Assembly: GCF_900099805.1 (NCBI RefSeq)
Contig: NZ_FNDR01000003.1
Span: forward strand, 496,001-560,000
Direction of reading: 5' to 3'
DNA: 64,000 bases
Source of the DNA: Variovorax sp. OV700
Lineage (GTDB): Bacteria; Pseudomonadota; Gammaproteobacteria; Burkholderiales; Burkholderiaceae_C
Made by a program: the position numbers and the translations under genes. The notes beneath the pieces are model-generated. The model had not been told where the DNA came from. It saw nothing but the letters and a program-made list of their open reading frames with translations, and ran no database searches. Below are positions 54,648 to 62,432 of the stretch, one piece after another; position 1 is the first letter of the stretch, and the number at the start of each line of letters is the position of its first letter.

Positions 54648-55514
54648 CTAATTTCCGCGCGGCACCGGCGGCACCAGGTAAGCCCCTGACTCGAACAGCT
54701 GCGCCTCGGCCTGGTCGATGCGCCGGATCACCGGCTTGCCCGCGCGGCTTGCGAGCAATTCGACCAGCGCCTCGGTCACGGCAACCCCCGCCGCCACCGA
54801 CGGAAAGAACGAGGGGCTGTTGATCGTGAAAAGGAGCGTTTCGTCCGCCAGCAGCGACAGCGGCGACGTCACGCTGTCGGTGATGGCCACGATGCGGCAA
54901 CCGGCCGCCTTGGCCGCTTGTGCCACCTGAAGCGCCTCGCGCGAGTAGGGCATGAAGCTGGCCACCACCAGCGCGTCGCCCTTGGCAAAGGCGCGTTGCT
55001 GCATTTCGAGCGAGCCGCCCTGGCCGTCGACCAGGTGCACGCTGGCGCGGAAGAGCCGATACACGTAGACGAACGAAAACGCGATCGGAAAGCAGGCCCT
55101 GAAACCCGCCGCATGCACGGCCGGCGCCTTCTCGATCAGCGCACAGGCTTTTTGCAGCGCCTGCTCGCTCTGCTGGTGCGTGGCCTCGAGGTTGCGGCGC
55201 TGAACCTCGAACATCTCGGCCGTCAGGCTTCGGTCCTGCGCGCGGCCGATGAGTTGCTTGGCCCGCCCGCCGTAGGTTTCGCTGCCCAGGCCCATGTCGC
55301 CAGCAAAGGCTTCCTTGAGCTGCGGCCAGCCCGCATAGCCCAGATGCTGCGCAAAACGCACCAACGTGGCGGGCGTGCTTTGCGCGCGCGTGCCCACGTT
55401 GCGCATCGATGCGGTCACCACCTCGTTGGGGTGGTCGAGCACGTAGCGCGCAACCTGCTGCAGGGCCGGGCTCAACTCGTTGAAACGCTGGCGGATCTGG
55501 TCTCTGGCGCCCAT
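54648..55514 (-). CDS. MurR/RpiR-family transcriptional regulator
   Basis: The 288-residue regulator has an N-terminal HTH domain (IRQRFNELSPALQQVARYVLDHPNEVVTASMRNVGTRAQSTPATLVRFAQHLGYAGWPQLKEAF) and a C-terminal SIS domain (about residues 120-280) that binds a phosphosugar or similar ligand. It is divergent from the transaminase gene with a 147-base intergenic region full of GGAAC-type palindromes, so it very likely controls this cluster. The ATG at 55514 (MGARDQ) was chosen; the antisense reading extending to 57137 is not real. A ligand linked to amino-sugar or amino-acid metabolism is likely. Confidence 0.9.
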   Translation of the reverse strand: MGARDQIRQRFNELSPALQQVARYVLDHPNEVVTASMRNVGTRAQSTPATLVRFAQHLGYAGWPQLKEAFAGDMGLGSETYGGRAKQLIGRAQDRSLTAEMFEVQRRNLEATHQQSEQALQKACALIEKAPAVHAAGFRACFPIAFSFVYVYRLFRASVHLVDGQGGSLEMQQRAFAKGDALVVASFMPYSREALQVAQAAKAAGCRIVAITDSVTSPLSLLADETLLFTINSPSFFPSVAAGVAVTEALVELLASRAGKPVIRRIDQAEAQLFESGAYLVPPVPRGN

Positions 55515-55541
55515 GGCGGTGTCTCTCTTCTGGCGGTTGTT

Positions 55542-55625
55542 GGAACGAATGTACCGGACACGGAACGACGAAGTAGTTGACGGAACAAACGTTCCAAATA
55601 ATAATCCGGCGGAAACGTTGGTTCC
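55542..55625. promoter_or_regulatory. Three GGAAC/GTTCC palindromes, putative RpiR operators
   Basis: GGAACAAACGTTCC (55582-55595) is a perfect 5-4-5 inverted repeat. GGAACGAATGTACC (55542-55555) matches with one mismatch, and GGAAACGTTGGTTCC (55611-55625) matches with one inserted base; its reverse complement, GGAACCAACGTTTCC, is close to the first site. They lie 28-133 bases before the two divergent start codons. The regular pattern suggests a regulator of both genes, most simply the adjacent RpiR protein. Confidence 0.65.
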
Positions 55626-55661
55626 AAACACGCATCCGCCATCCACCGCCGCCCAACCGTC

Positions 55662-56996
55662 ATGACGCACGTCCTCCATCGCCACCTTCGCCACACGCCC
55701 CCCGTTGCCACAGGCTCCGGCGGCATGTTCATCCGCGACGCCGAGGGCCGCGAATACCTCGATGCCTCGGGCGGCGCGGCCGTGTCGTCGCTCGGCCATG
55801 CGCACCCCGAGGTGCTGGCCGCCATGCATGCGCAGATCGACAAGCTGGCGTACGCGCACACCAGCTTCTTCACAAGCGAAGTGGCCGAGCGGCTGGCCGA
55901 CGAACTGATCGCTTCCGCCCCCGAAGGCATGAGCCATGCGTACCTGGTGAGCGGCGGGTCCGAGGCGGTCGAGGCGGCGCTCAAGATGGCGCGGCAATAT
56001 TTCGTCGAGATCGGCCAGCCGCAGCGCACGCACTTCATCGCGCGCCGCCAGAGCTATCACGGCAACACGCTGGGCGCGCTGGCTGTGGGCGGCAACGCAT
56101 GGCGGCGCGAGCCGTTCGCGCCCATCCTCGTGCCGGCCACGCATGTGGCGCCGTGCTACCCCTATCGCGAGCAGCGCGTCGGCGAGAGCGCCGAGCAATA
56201 CGGCCTGCGCCTTGCGGCCGAACTCGAGACGGCCATCGTCGCGCAGGGCGCCGATCGCGTCATCGCTTTTGTGGCCGAAACGGTGGGCGGCGCCACGGCC
56301 GGCGTGCTCACGCCCGTGCCGGGCTACTTCAAGGCCGTGCGCGCGGTGTGCGACAAATACGGCGTGCTGCTGATCCTCGACGAAGTGATGTGCGGCATGG
56401 GGCGCACCGGCACGCTGCACGCCTGCGAACAAGAGGGCGTGGTGCCCGACCTGATGACCATTGCCAAGGGCCTGGGCGGCGGCTATCAGCCGATCGGCGC
56501 GGTGCTGGCGCAGGGCAAGGTCGTCGAGGCCATGTCGAAGGGCAGCGGCTTCTTCCAGCATGGCCACACCTACCTTGGCCATCCCATGGCCTGTGCGGCG
56601 GCGCTCGCGGTGCAGCAGGTGATCCGGCGCGACGGCCTGGTCGCCAAGGTGCGTGAAGACGGCGCGGCCTTCGGCGCCATGCTGGCCGAAGCGCTCGGCG
56701 GCCATGCGCACGTGGGCGACATCCGCGGCCGCGGCTTCTTCTGGGGCATCGAGCTGGTGGCCGACCGCGCGAGCAAGGCGCCGTTCGATCCGACGTTGAA
56801 GGTCAACGCAGCCATCAAGAAGGACGCCATGGCGCGCGGCCTGCTGTGCTATCCCTTCGGCGGCACGGTCGATGGCCGGCAGGGCGACCACGTGCTGCTC
56901 GCGCCACCGTTCATCGCGAAGCGGCAAGACCTGCGGGAAATCGCCACCCGCCTCGCTGCTTCGATCGGCGCGGTGACGAGTGCCGCCGCGCGCTGA
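55662..56996 (+). CDS. Class III aminotransferase
   Basis: The 444-residue PLP enzyme has the class III pattern YLDASGGAAVSSLGHAHPEVLAAM, the SGGSEAVEAALKMARQYF cofactor region, the LDEVMCGMGRTGTLHACE motif and the catalytic lysine in TIAKGLGGGYQPIGAVLAQ (about residues 268-286). It transfers an amino group between an omega- or alpha-amine and a keto acid; the donor is unknown. It is the first gene of a plus-strand group with an orphan binding protein and a racemase-like protein, divergent from the RpiR regulator, which probably controls it. Confidence 0.9.
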   Translation: MTHVLHRHLRHTPPVATGSGGMFIRDAEGREYLDASGGAAVSSLGHAHPEVLAAMHAQIDKLAYAHTSFFTSEVAERLADELIASAPEGMSHAYLVSGGSEAVEAALKMARQYFVEIGQPQRTHFIARRQSYHGNTLGALAVGGNAWRREPFAPILVPATHVAPCYPYREQRVGESAEQYGLRLAAELETAIVAQGADRVIAFVAETVGGATAGVLTPVPGYFKAVRAVCDKYGVLLILDEVMCGMGRTGTLHACEQEGVVPDLMTIAKGLGGGYQPIGAVLAQGKVVEAMSKGSGFFQHGHTYLGHPMACAAALAVQQVIRRDGLVAKVREDGAAFGAMLAEALGGHAHVGDIRGRGFFWGIELVADRASKAPFDPTLKVNAAIKKDAMARGLLCYPFGGTVDGRQGDHVLLAPPFIAKRQDLREIATRLAASIGAVTSAAAR

Positions 56997-57052
56997 CCAC
57001 TGCTCAATTTCTTTCGCCGTTTTCTTCAACCGCCGTTCCGAGGAGCGCTCCC

Positions 57053-57970
57053 ATGCCCAAGCTTCGTCTGCCGATTCCCTTCGGTGCTGCCGCTCTCGCG
57101 GTGGCCTTTGCCGTCCTCCTGCCGCACACGGCCGCACAGGCGCAGGACAACAACGACACGCTCGCCAAGATCAAGGCAAGCGGCACCATCACCTTCGGCT
57201 ATCGCGAGTCGTCCTTCGGCTTCTCGTACCTCGATGGCAACCTCAAGCCCGTGGGCTACAGCATCGAAATCTGCAACCGCATCGTCGAGGCGGTGAAGAG
57301 CGAGCTCAAGCTGCCGGCCATCGAGATCAAGTACCAGGCCGTGACCTCGGCCAACCGCATTCCGCTGGTGCAGAACGGCACGGTCGACATCGAGTGCGGC
57401 TCCACCACCAACCTGGTCGAGCGCCAGAAACAGGTGGCGTTTTCGCCCGACATCTTCCGCTACAACGTGCGCATGCTGGTCAAGGCCGATGCGGGCATCA
57501 GGAGCATTGCCGACCTGCAGGGCAAGACGGTGGTCACCACCACCGGCACCACCTCGTTCCGCCTGCTGCGCGAGGCGGACAAGGGCCGCAATCTCGAGGT
57601 GAACAACCTCGGCGGCAAGGACCACAGCGACTCGTTCCTGCTGGTGGAAAGCGGCAGGGCGCAGGCCTTCGTGCTCGACGACATCCTGCTGGCCGGGCAG
57701 ATCGCGAATGCGCGCAACCCGAAGGATTTCATCATCGCCGGCGAGAGCCTGCGCACCGAGAACCAGTCGCTCATGTTCCGCAAGGACGATCCGGCCTTCA
57801 AGGCGCTGGTGGACCGCGTGGTGTCGGGCATGATGAAGTCCGGCGAGATGGAGAAGCTCTACAACAAGTGGTTCACGTCGCCCATTCCGCCCAAGGGCAT
57901 CAACATCAACTACCCGCTCAACGCAGAGACGAAAGAGGCCTTTGCCAACCCGTCTTCCAAGGGCATCTGA
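57053..57970 (+). CDS. Amino acid ABC transporter substrate-binding protein (orphan)
   Basis: The 305-residue periplasmic protein has a signal peptide (about residues 1-30, ending AAQAQ) and the polar amino acid binding fold: LAKIKASGTITFGYRESSFGFSYLDGNLKPVGYSIEICNRIVEAVK, then QNGTVDIECGSTTNLVERQKQVAFSPDIF, typical of glutamate/aspartate-binding proteins. No permease or ATPase genes are nearby, so it must use another transporter or serve as a sensor. An AGGAG ribosome-binding site precedes the ATG. It lies between the aminotransferase and the racemase-like gene on the same strand. Confidence 0.9.
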   Translation: MPKLRLPIPFGAAALAVAFAVLLPHTAAQAQDNNDTLAKIKASGTITFGYRESSFGFSYLDGNLKPVGYSIEICNRIVEAVKSELKLPAIEIKYQAVTSANRIPLVQNGTVDIECGSTTNLVERQKQVAFSPDIFRYNVRMLVKADAGIRSIADLQGKTVVTTTGTTSFRLLREADKGRNLEVNNLGGKDHSDSFLLVESGRAQAFVLDDILLAGQIANARNPKDFIIAGESLRTENQSLMFRKDDPAFKALVDRVVSGMMKSGEMEKLYNKWFTSPIPPKGININYPLNAETKEAFANPSSKGI

Positions 57971-57983
57971 CCGCCGTTCCCGC

Positions 57984-58649
57984 ATGACCCGCATCGCACT
58001 GATCCACGCGCTTTCGCATTCGGTTGCGCCCATCAACGCCGCCTTCGAGCGCGAGTGGCCAGAGGCCGTGCGCATGAACCTGCTGGACGACAGCCTCTCG
58101 GCCAACCTTGCGCGCGGTGGGCGCGGCCTCGGCGCTGCCATGCACGTGCGCTTTCAGCGGCTCGCACAGTACGCGGTCGACACTGGTGCAGAGGGCATTC
58201 TCTTCACATGCTCGGCCTTCGGGCCGTGCATCGAGGCGGTGGCGCAGCGGCATGCGGGCATTCCGGTGCTCAAGCCCAACGAGGCCATGGTTGCCGAGGC
58301 CGCGCAAGCTCCAACCGAAGGGCAGGGCAAGCTCGGCCTCATCGCAACCTTCGCGGCCACGCTCGTGTCGATGCCGCCTGAATTTCCCTCCGGCATCGCG
58401 CTCGAACCCGCGTTGGCCGAAGGCGCGCTCGATGCCTTGAACGCTGGCGACACACAGCGCCACGATGCCTTGATCGCCGCGCAGGCGGTGGCTCTGCGCA
58501 ATCGCGGCTGCACGCGCATTGCGCTCGCGCAGTTCAGCATGGCGCGCGCGCGCACGGCCTGCGAGCAAGCGAGCGGCTTGCCCGTGCTCACCACCGTAGA
58601 CAGTGCGGTGCGAGCCCTGCGGATGCGCGCCGGTCAAGTCCCTCGATAA
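57984..58649 (+). CDS. Aspartate/glutamate racemase-superfamily protein
   Basis: The 221-residue protein has the Asp/Glu/hydantoin racemase fold: RIALIHALSHSVAPINAAFEREWPEA near the N-terminus, LFTCSAFGPCIEAV (first cysteine region, about residues 74-87) and RGCTRIALAQFSMARART (later). Two catalytic cysteines normally face each other in this family; here the second candidate is less clear (Cys174 in NRGCTRIAL), so isomerase, maleate- or arylmalonate-type activities are all possible. The gene begins 14 bases after the binding-protein stop codon, so it belongs to the same operon. Confidence 0.82.
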   Translation: MTRIALIHALSHSVAPINAAFEREWPEAVRMNLLDDSLSANLARGGRGLGAAMHVRFQRLAQYAVDTGAEGILFTCSAFGPCIEAVAQRHAGIPVLKPNEAMVAEAAQAPTEGQGKLGLIATFAATLVSMPPEFPSGIALEPALAEGALDALNAGDTQRHDALIAAQAVALRNRGCTRIALAQFSMARARTACEQASGLPVLTTVDSAVRALRMRAGQVPR

Positions 58650-58729
58650 GGCCCGCAACTGTCCGGGGCCAGCTGAACCTGGCCTGACTCGATGCCTCGC
58701 CATAATTGACGCTCTTTAAAGGAGTAAGC

Positions 58730-59554
58730 GTGGACATCGTTTTGCTGGTGAAGGCCGCCGTCATGGGCATCGTCGAGGGGCTGACCGAGTTTCTGCCCAT
58801 CTCGTCGACCGGACATCTGATTCTTGCGGGCTCGTTGCTCGGCTTCGACGACGCCAAGGCCAAGGTGTTCGACATCGCGATTCAGACCGGCGCGATCTTC
58901 GCGGTGATCCTGGTGTACTGGCAGAAGATCCATTCCACCGTGGTGGCGTTGCCGCGGCAGGCCAAGGCAAGGCGTCTCGCGCTCAACGTGGTCATCGGCT
59001 TCATTCCCGCCGTGGTGCTCGGCCTGATATTCGGCAAGATGATCAAGGAGCAGCTCTTCACGCCCGTGGTGGTGGCAAGCACGTTCATCATCGGCGGCTT
59101 CATCATCCTGTGGGCCGAGAAGCGGCCGCCGGGTTCGATCCGCATCGAGCACGTCGACGACATGACGATGTGGGACGCCCTCAAGGTCGGTCTGGTGCAG
59201 TGTTTCGCGATGATTCCGGGCACCAGCCGCAGCGGCTCGACCATCATCGGCGGCATGCTGCTGGGCCTGTCACGCCAGGCCGCCACGGACTTCTCGTTCT
59301 TCCTTGCCATTCCGACGCTGATCGGCGCTGGTGCCTACAGCCTCTACAAGGAACGCGCGCTGCTCTCGATGGCCGACGTTCCATTGTTCTCCGTGGGCCT
59401 GGTGTTCTCGTTCGTCAGTGCGTGGCTCTGCGTGCGCTGGCTGCTGAAGTACATCAGCACGCACAATTTCATCCCGTTTGCCTGGTACCGCATCGCCTTC
59501 GGCATCGTGGTGCTGGCGACGGCATGGACGGGGACGGTGGTTTGGGCGGAGTAG
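58730..59554 (+). CDS. uppP: Undecaprenyl-diphosphatase
   Basis: The 274-residue integral membrane protein recycles the C55 lipid carrier of cell-wall synthesis. It has the two signature regions [22 protein letters not shown] (about residues 13-34) and [39 protein letters not shown] (about 156-194), the latter with the catalytic arginine and serine. The GTG start at 58730 is supported by AAAGGAG 7 bases upstream; a TTG 24 bases earlier would place that site inside the gene. The gene stands alone, convergent with the LuxR regulator. Confidence 0.95.
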   Translation: MDIVLLVKAAVMGIVEGLTEFLPISSTGHLILAGSLLGFDDAKAKVFDIAIQTGAIFAVILVYWQKIHSTVVALPRQAKARRLALNVVIGFIPAVVLGLIFGKMIKEQLFTPVVVASTFIIGGFIILWAEKRPPGSIRIEHVDDMTMWDALKVGLVQCFAMIPGTSRSGSTIIGGMLLGLSRQAATDFSFFLAIPTLIGAGAYSLYKERALLSMADVPLFSVGLVFSFVSAWLCVRWLLKYISTHNFIPFAWYRIAFGIVVLATAWTGTVVWAE

Positions 59555-59599
59555 CAAGGAACGTAGCGTGCGGCGTAGCGCGGCCGCGAAGCAACTGCG

Positions 59600-60289
59600 C
59601 TATCGCAGCAGAATGCTTGTGCTGACCGCCTGGTACGCCGAGCCGGCCCGCGGGCCCAGCGCCAGCTTTCTATAGATGTTCCGGGTGCGGCGTTCCACCG
59701 CAAGCCGGGGGGTCGAAAGCGTTTCGGCGATGTCGCGGTGGGTAAGCCCCTGCACCACGAGTTCCAGCATGTTGCGTTCGCGCAGCGTCAGTGCCGCGTC
59801 CGGCATGGACAGCAAGTCGCTTGCGTGATCGGCATGCCACGCGAGAACGCGCCGGGCAATGGCCGCATCGATGAGCGCGCCGCCTTGTTCGATGCTTCGC
59901 AGCGCGATGCTGAGTTCGAGGTCGTCGCGCTCCTTCAGCAAATAGGCCACGGCGCCTGCGCGCAATGCCGAAAAGATGGTTTTTTCGGTGCGCGACGAGG
60001 CGGAAATTGCCACCGCCGACACCTGCGGGTGGTGCGCTTGCAGCCATTCGATGAGCTCGATTCCGCGGCCGTCCGGCAGTCCGATATCGACAAGGGCGAC
60101 GCCGAAGCGCTGGCTCTCGAACAGTTGCATGGCCGTCGCGTCGTCGTCGGTCCATGCGATTTGCGGCTCGTCGCAGCCGAGCATCGACAGAACGTAGTGC
60201 AAACGTTCCTGCATCGCCCGGTCGTTTTCGACCACGAGGGTCGGGCTCAGGGAGATGACTTCAACGGCTTCCGAGAGGGAAGTTGACAT
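59600..60289 (-). CDS. LuxR-family response regulator
   Basis: The 229-residue NarL-type regulator has a receiver domain (phosphoacceptor aspartate in GVALVDIGLPDGRG, lysine in YLLKERDDLEL) and a LuxR helix-turn-helix (LTLRERNMLELVVQGLTHRDIAETLSTPRLAVERRTRNIYRKL). The first acidic pocket reads LVVENDRAMQ, with one acidic residue replaced by asparagine. The gene is downstream of the histidine kinase gene on the same strand, with a 191-base AT-richer gap between them, so it may have its own promoter. It is likely the kinase partner. Confidence 0.9.
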   Translation of the reverse strand: MSTSLSEAVEVISLSPTLVVENDRAMQERLHYVLSMLGCDEPQIAWTDDDATAMQLFESQRFGVALVDIGLPDGRGIELIEWLQAHHPQVSAVAISASSRTEKTIFSALRAGAVAYLLKERDDLELSIALRSIEQGGALIDAAIARRVLAWHADHASDLLSMPDAALTLRERNMLELVVQGLTHRDIAETLSTPRLAVERRTRNIYRKLALGPRAGSAYQAVSTSILLR

Positions 60290-60480
60290 TTGTGCTGCAT
60301 TCTGAAGCGGCGGCCGGAGAACTGGGACGTTTTTACTTATTTTCAGCAATTGTTACCGAAGATGGCAATTTGTATCATCTGGTTTATCCCCGTCTTGACA
60401 GGGCCGGCGCGGAGCAGGCCCGTCCCAGCGGATACGGACGAAAACGCGCCCCGCGCGAGAAGCCGGGCGTTCGCAGGCTC

Positions 60481-62355
60481 TCAGGCTGTGGACGCCAGTG
60501 GCAGGCGCAGGGCCAGTTGCGTCTCGCCGGGCCGCGAATGCAACTGCAGATCCGCCCCGAGGCGGCGCGCGCGGGCGCGCAGGCTGCGTAAGCCCGCGCC
60601 GCCTCCCTTGTCGGCCCCATCCACCACGAAGCCGCAGCCGTCATCGCGCACGCTTAGTTGCAGTTCGTTGCCGGTGCGCGTCACTGCCACATCCACGCGG
60701 CGGCTTGCGCTGTGTTTGAGCACATTGGTCAGTGCCTCCTGTAGAAAGCGAAGCAGGTCGAGGCTCTGCGAGGGAGGGAGTTCGAGCATCTCGATGTTCG
60801 ACACCTGCCAGCGGCAGTCGATGCCGTTGGCGTCGAGCAATTGCGAGGTGCGATGGCGCAGTGGCGCGAGCAGTTCACCGAACGCCCGGGCACCGTCGTG
60901 GCGGCCGGTGGCGTCGATGATCAGCCGCAGGTCGTCGCGCAGGCGCTTGAGCATGGCCAGCAACTCGGGCGCGGAGAGGTTCTCGGGCTTGCGTTCCAGC
61001 GTCGCGATGCTGCCGACCAGCATGCCCCCCAGCCCGTCGTGCAGGTCGCTCGCAAGGTTGACGCGCTCGCCGATGCGCGCATGCGCCAGCTCCAGCGCAT
61101 GCTGCTGCGCGAGCGTGGCGGCCAACTCGGCCTTGGCAGCGTTCACTTCCTCGATCAGCTCGGTGTTGAAGTTCTCGATGCGTTTCAGGCTCTGCACGAA
61201 GCGGCCGGCCTGGGTCAGCGCCATGCCGAGCAGCAGCAGGTACGACGAGATGGTCGTGTAGTAGACGTTGCTGTCGATCACCTGCGTGAACACCAGCAGA
61301 TCGTGCGCACCTGCGACTGCGGATACCGCCATGAACGGCGCAAGCAAACGCATCGGACTGCCGGGGTGGCGCCAGGCGTGCACGATGGACGCGCTGTTGA
61401 CGGCAATGGTCATGAGGCCGCCCACCAGAGTCCAGAAGGCGCGATGCAGGGGCAGGCCCGGGCCGTTCGCCAGCCACAGGTCGAGCACGCCGGCCAGCGT
61501 GACCAGCAGCGCCGCCAGTTCCAGGCGCGGCATGCGCCGGTCGCAGAAGCGCAACGCAAAGACGACATAGGAAGCGCTGAACACCAGCAGCAGCGAGGTG
61601 TTCAGCGCCTGCCAGCTGTGGTTGGAGGCAAAGGGCCAGGGGCTGGTCGCTATCTGGTTGTAGCCGAACAGCAGCCACAGCACGTCCATTACCGCGAACC
61701 AGCCGTAGGCGGTTTCGCGCCGGCGCATCAGCCACAGCGCGGCGAAGAGGGCCGAGACAGCGGCGCTCACCGCGAGGCCCAGCACCTGCAGGTCGCGGCG
61801 CACGATGTGCTCGTAAGTGAACGCGGCTTGCATCGCCGCCGGCGTGCCGAGGCTGACCGGGCCGAGGCCTGCCTGGTAGGCGGACAGGCCCGAGACGCGC
61901 ACCTGCAGCGTGTTGGTGCCGCTTTGCAGCAGCGGCGGCGCCAGCAGCCAGTAGCGCGGCGTGTTCCAGGCGCGCGTGAGCGGCTCGACCAGGCTCTCGT
62001 CGCGCGAGATCGGCGTGCCGTTGAGCGACACCGCACCGGCCATGTTGAGGTAGTGCAGCAGCAGCCCGACCTCCCGCAGCTGTTCCGGCTGCTCCCAGGT
62101 CAGCCGGTACCAGACCACGCCGTCGAAGCCCGGCCAGCGCCCGGCCCAGCTGTCGGGCAGGGTGACGGGCGTCCAGCCGTCGGCCGGCGGGGCGGTGTCG
62201 TCCCAGCCGGGGCTGCGCACCGCTTCGACATGGAGTTCAGCAGCGGGTGGTTGCGCCCGCGCCAACGCAGGGCCGGTGACAAGGAGGAGGAAGAAAAGAA
62301 CGGCGCCAATCGACGCAGCAAGCCATGCCCGCGGAAGAGGTTCTCGGTGTGGCAT
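60481..62355 (-). CDS. Hybrid-type 7TM sensor histidine kinase (NarX/LuxR partner type)
   Basis: The 624-residue kinase begins with a signal-like helix, then an extracytoplasmic beta-rich domain (about residues 35-195) with YRLTWEQPEQLREVGLLLHYLNMAGAVSLNGTPI resembling 7TMR-DISM sensors. Seven or so transmembrane helices follow (about 195-385), then a HisKA_3 domain with ASDLHDGLGGMLVGSIATLE (phosphorylated histidine) and an ATPase region ending VSVRDDGCGFVVDG-like LSVRDDGCGF. It should phosphorylate the neighbouring LuxR regulator. It is divergent from the adhesin gene by 77 bases, so the pair may control adhesion. Confidence 0.9.
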   Translation of the reverse strand: MPHREPLPRAWLAASIGAVLFFLLLVTGPALARAQPPAAELHVEAVRSPGWDDTAPPADGWTPVTLPDSWAGRWPGFDGVVWYRLTWEQPEQLREVGLLLHYLNMAGAVSLNGTPISRDESLVEPLTRAWNTPRYWLLAPPLLQSGTNTLQVRVSGLSAYQAGLGPVSLGTPAAMQAAFTYEHIVRRDLQVLGLAVSAAVSALFAALWLMRRRETAYGWFAVMDVLWLLFGYNQIATSPWPFASNHSWQALNTSLLLVFSASYVVFALRFCDRRMPRLELAALLVTLAGVLDLWLANGPGLPLHRAFWTLVGGLMTIAVNSASIVHAWRHPGSPMRLLAPFMAVSAVAGAHDLLVFTQVIDSNVYYTTISSYLLLLGMALTQAGRFVQSLKRIENFNTELIEEVNAAKAELAATLAQQHALELAHARIGERVNLASDLHDGLGGMLVGSIATLERKPENLSAPELLAMLKRLRDDLRLIIDATGRHDGARAFGELLAPLRHRTSQLLDANGIDCRWQVSNIEMLELPPSQSLDLLRFLQEALTNVLKHSASRRVDVAVTRTGNELQLSVRDDGCGFVVDGADKGGGAGLRSLRARARRLGADLQLHSRPGETQLALRLPLASTA

Positions 62356-62432
62356 TTACCAATTTTCGGGGATGGCCCCGTCGAGCCCGGAAAGACACAC
62401 TTTGCCACGTTTGTTTTATTTGCTTTCGAAAA

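Noticed and set aside
55515..57137. Upstream extension of the RpiR frame to 829 codons
   Set aside because: The added part is antisense to the aminotransferase and crosses the operator region; the family starts at MGARDQ.
60290..60480. Small gene between the LuxR and histidine kinase genes
   Set aside because: The short frames there lack ribosome-binding sites and normal codon usage; the A/T-rich part is more likely a promoter.
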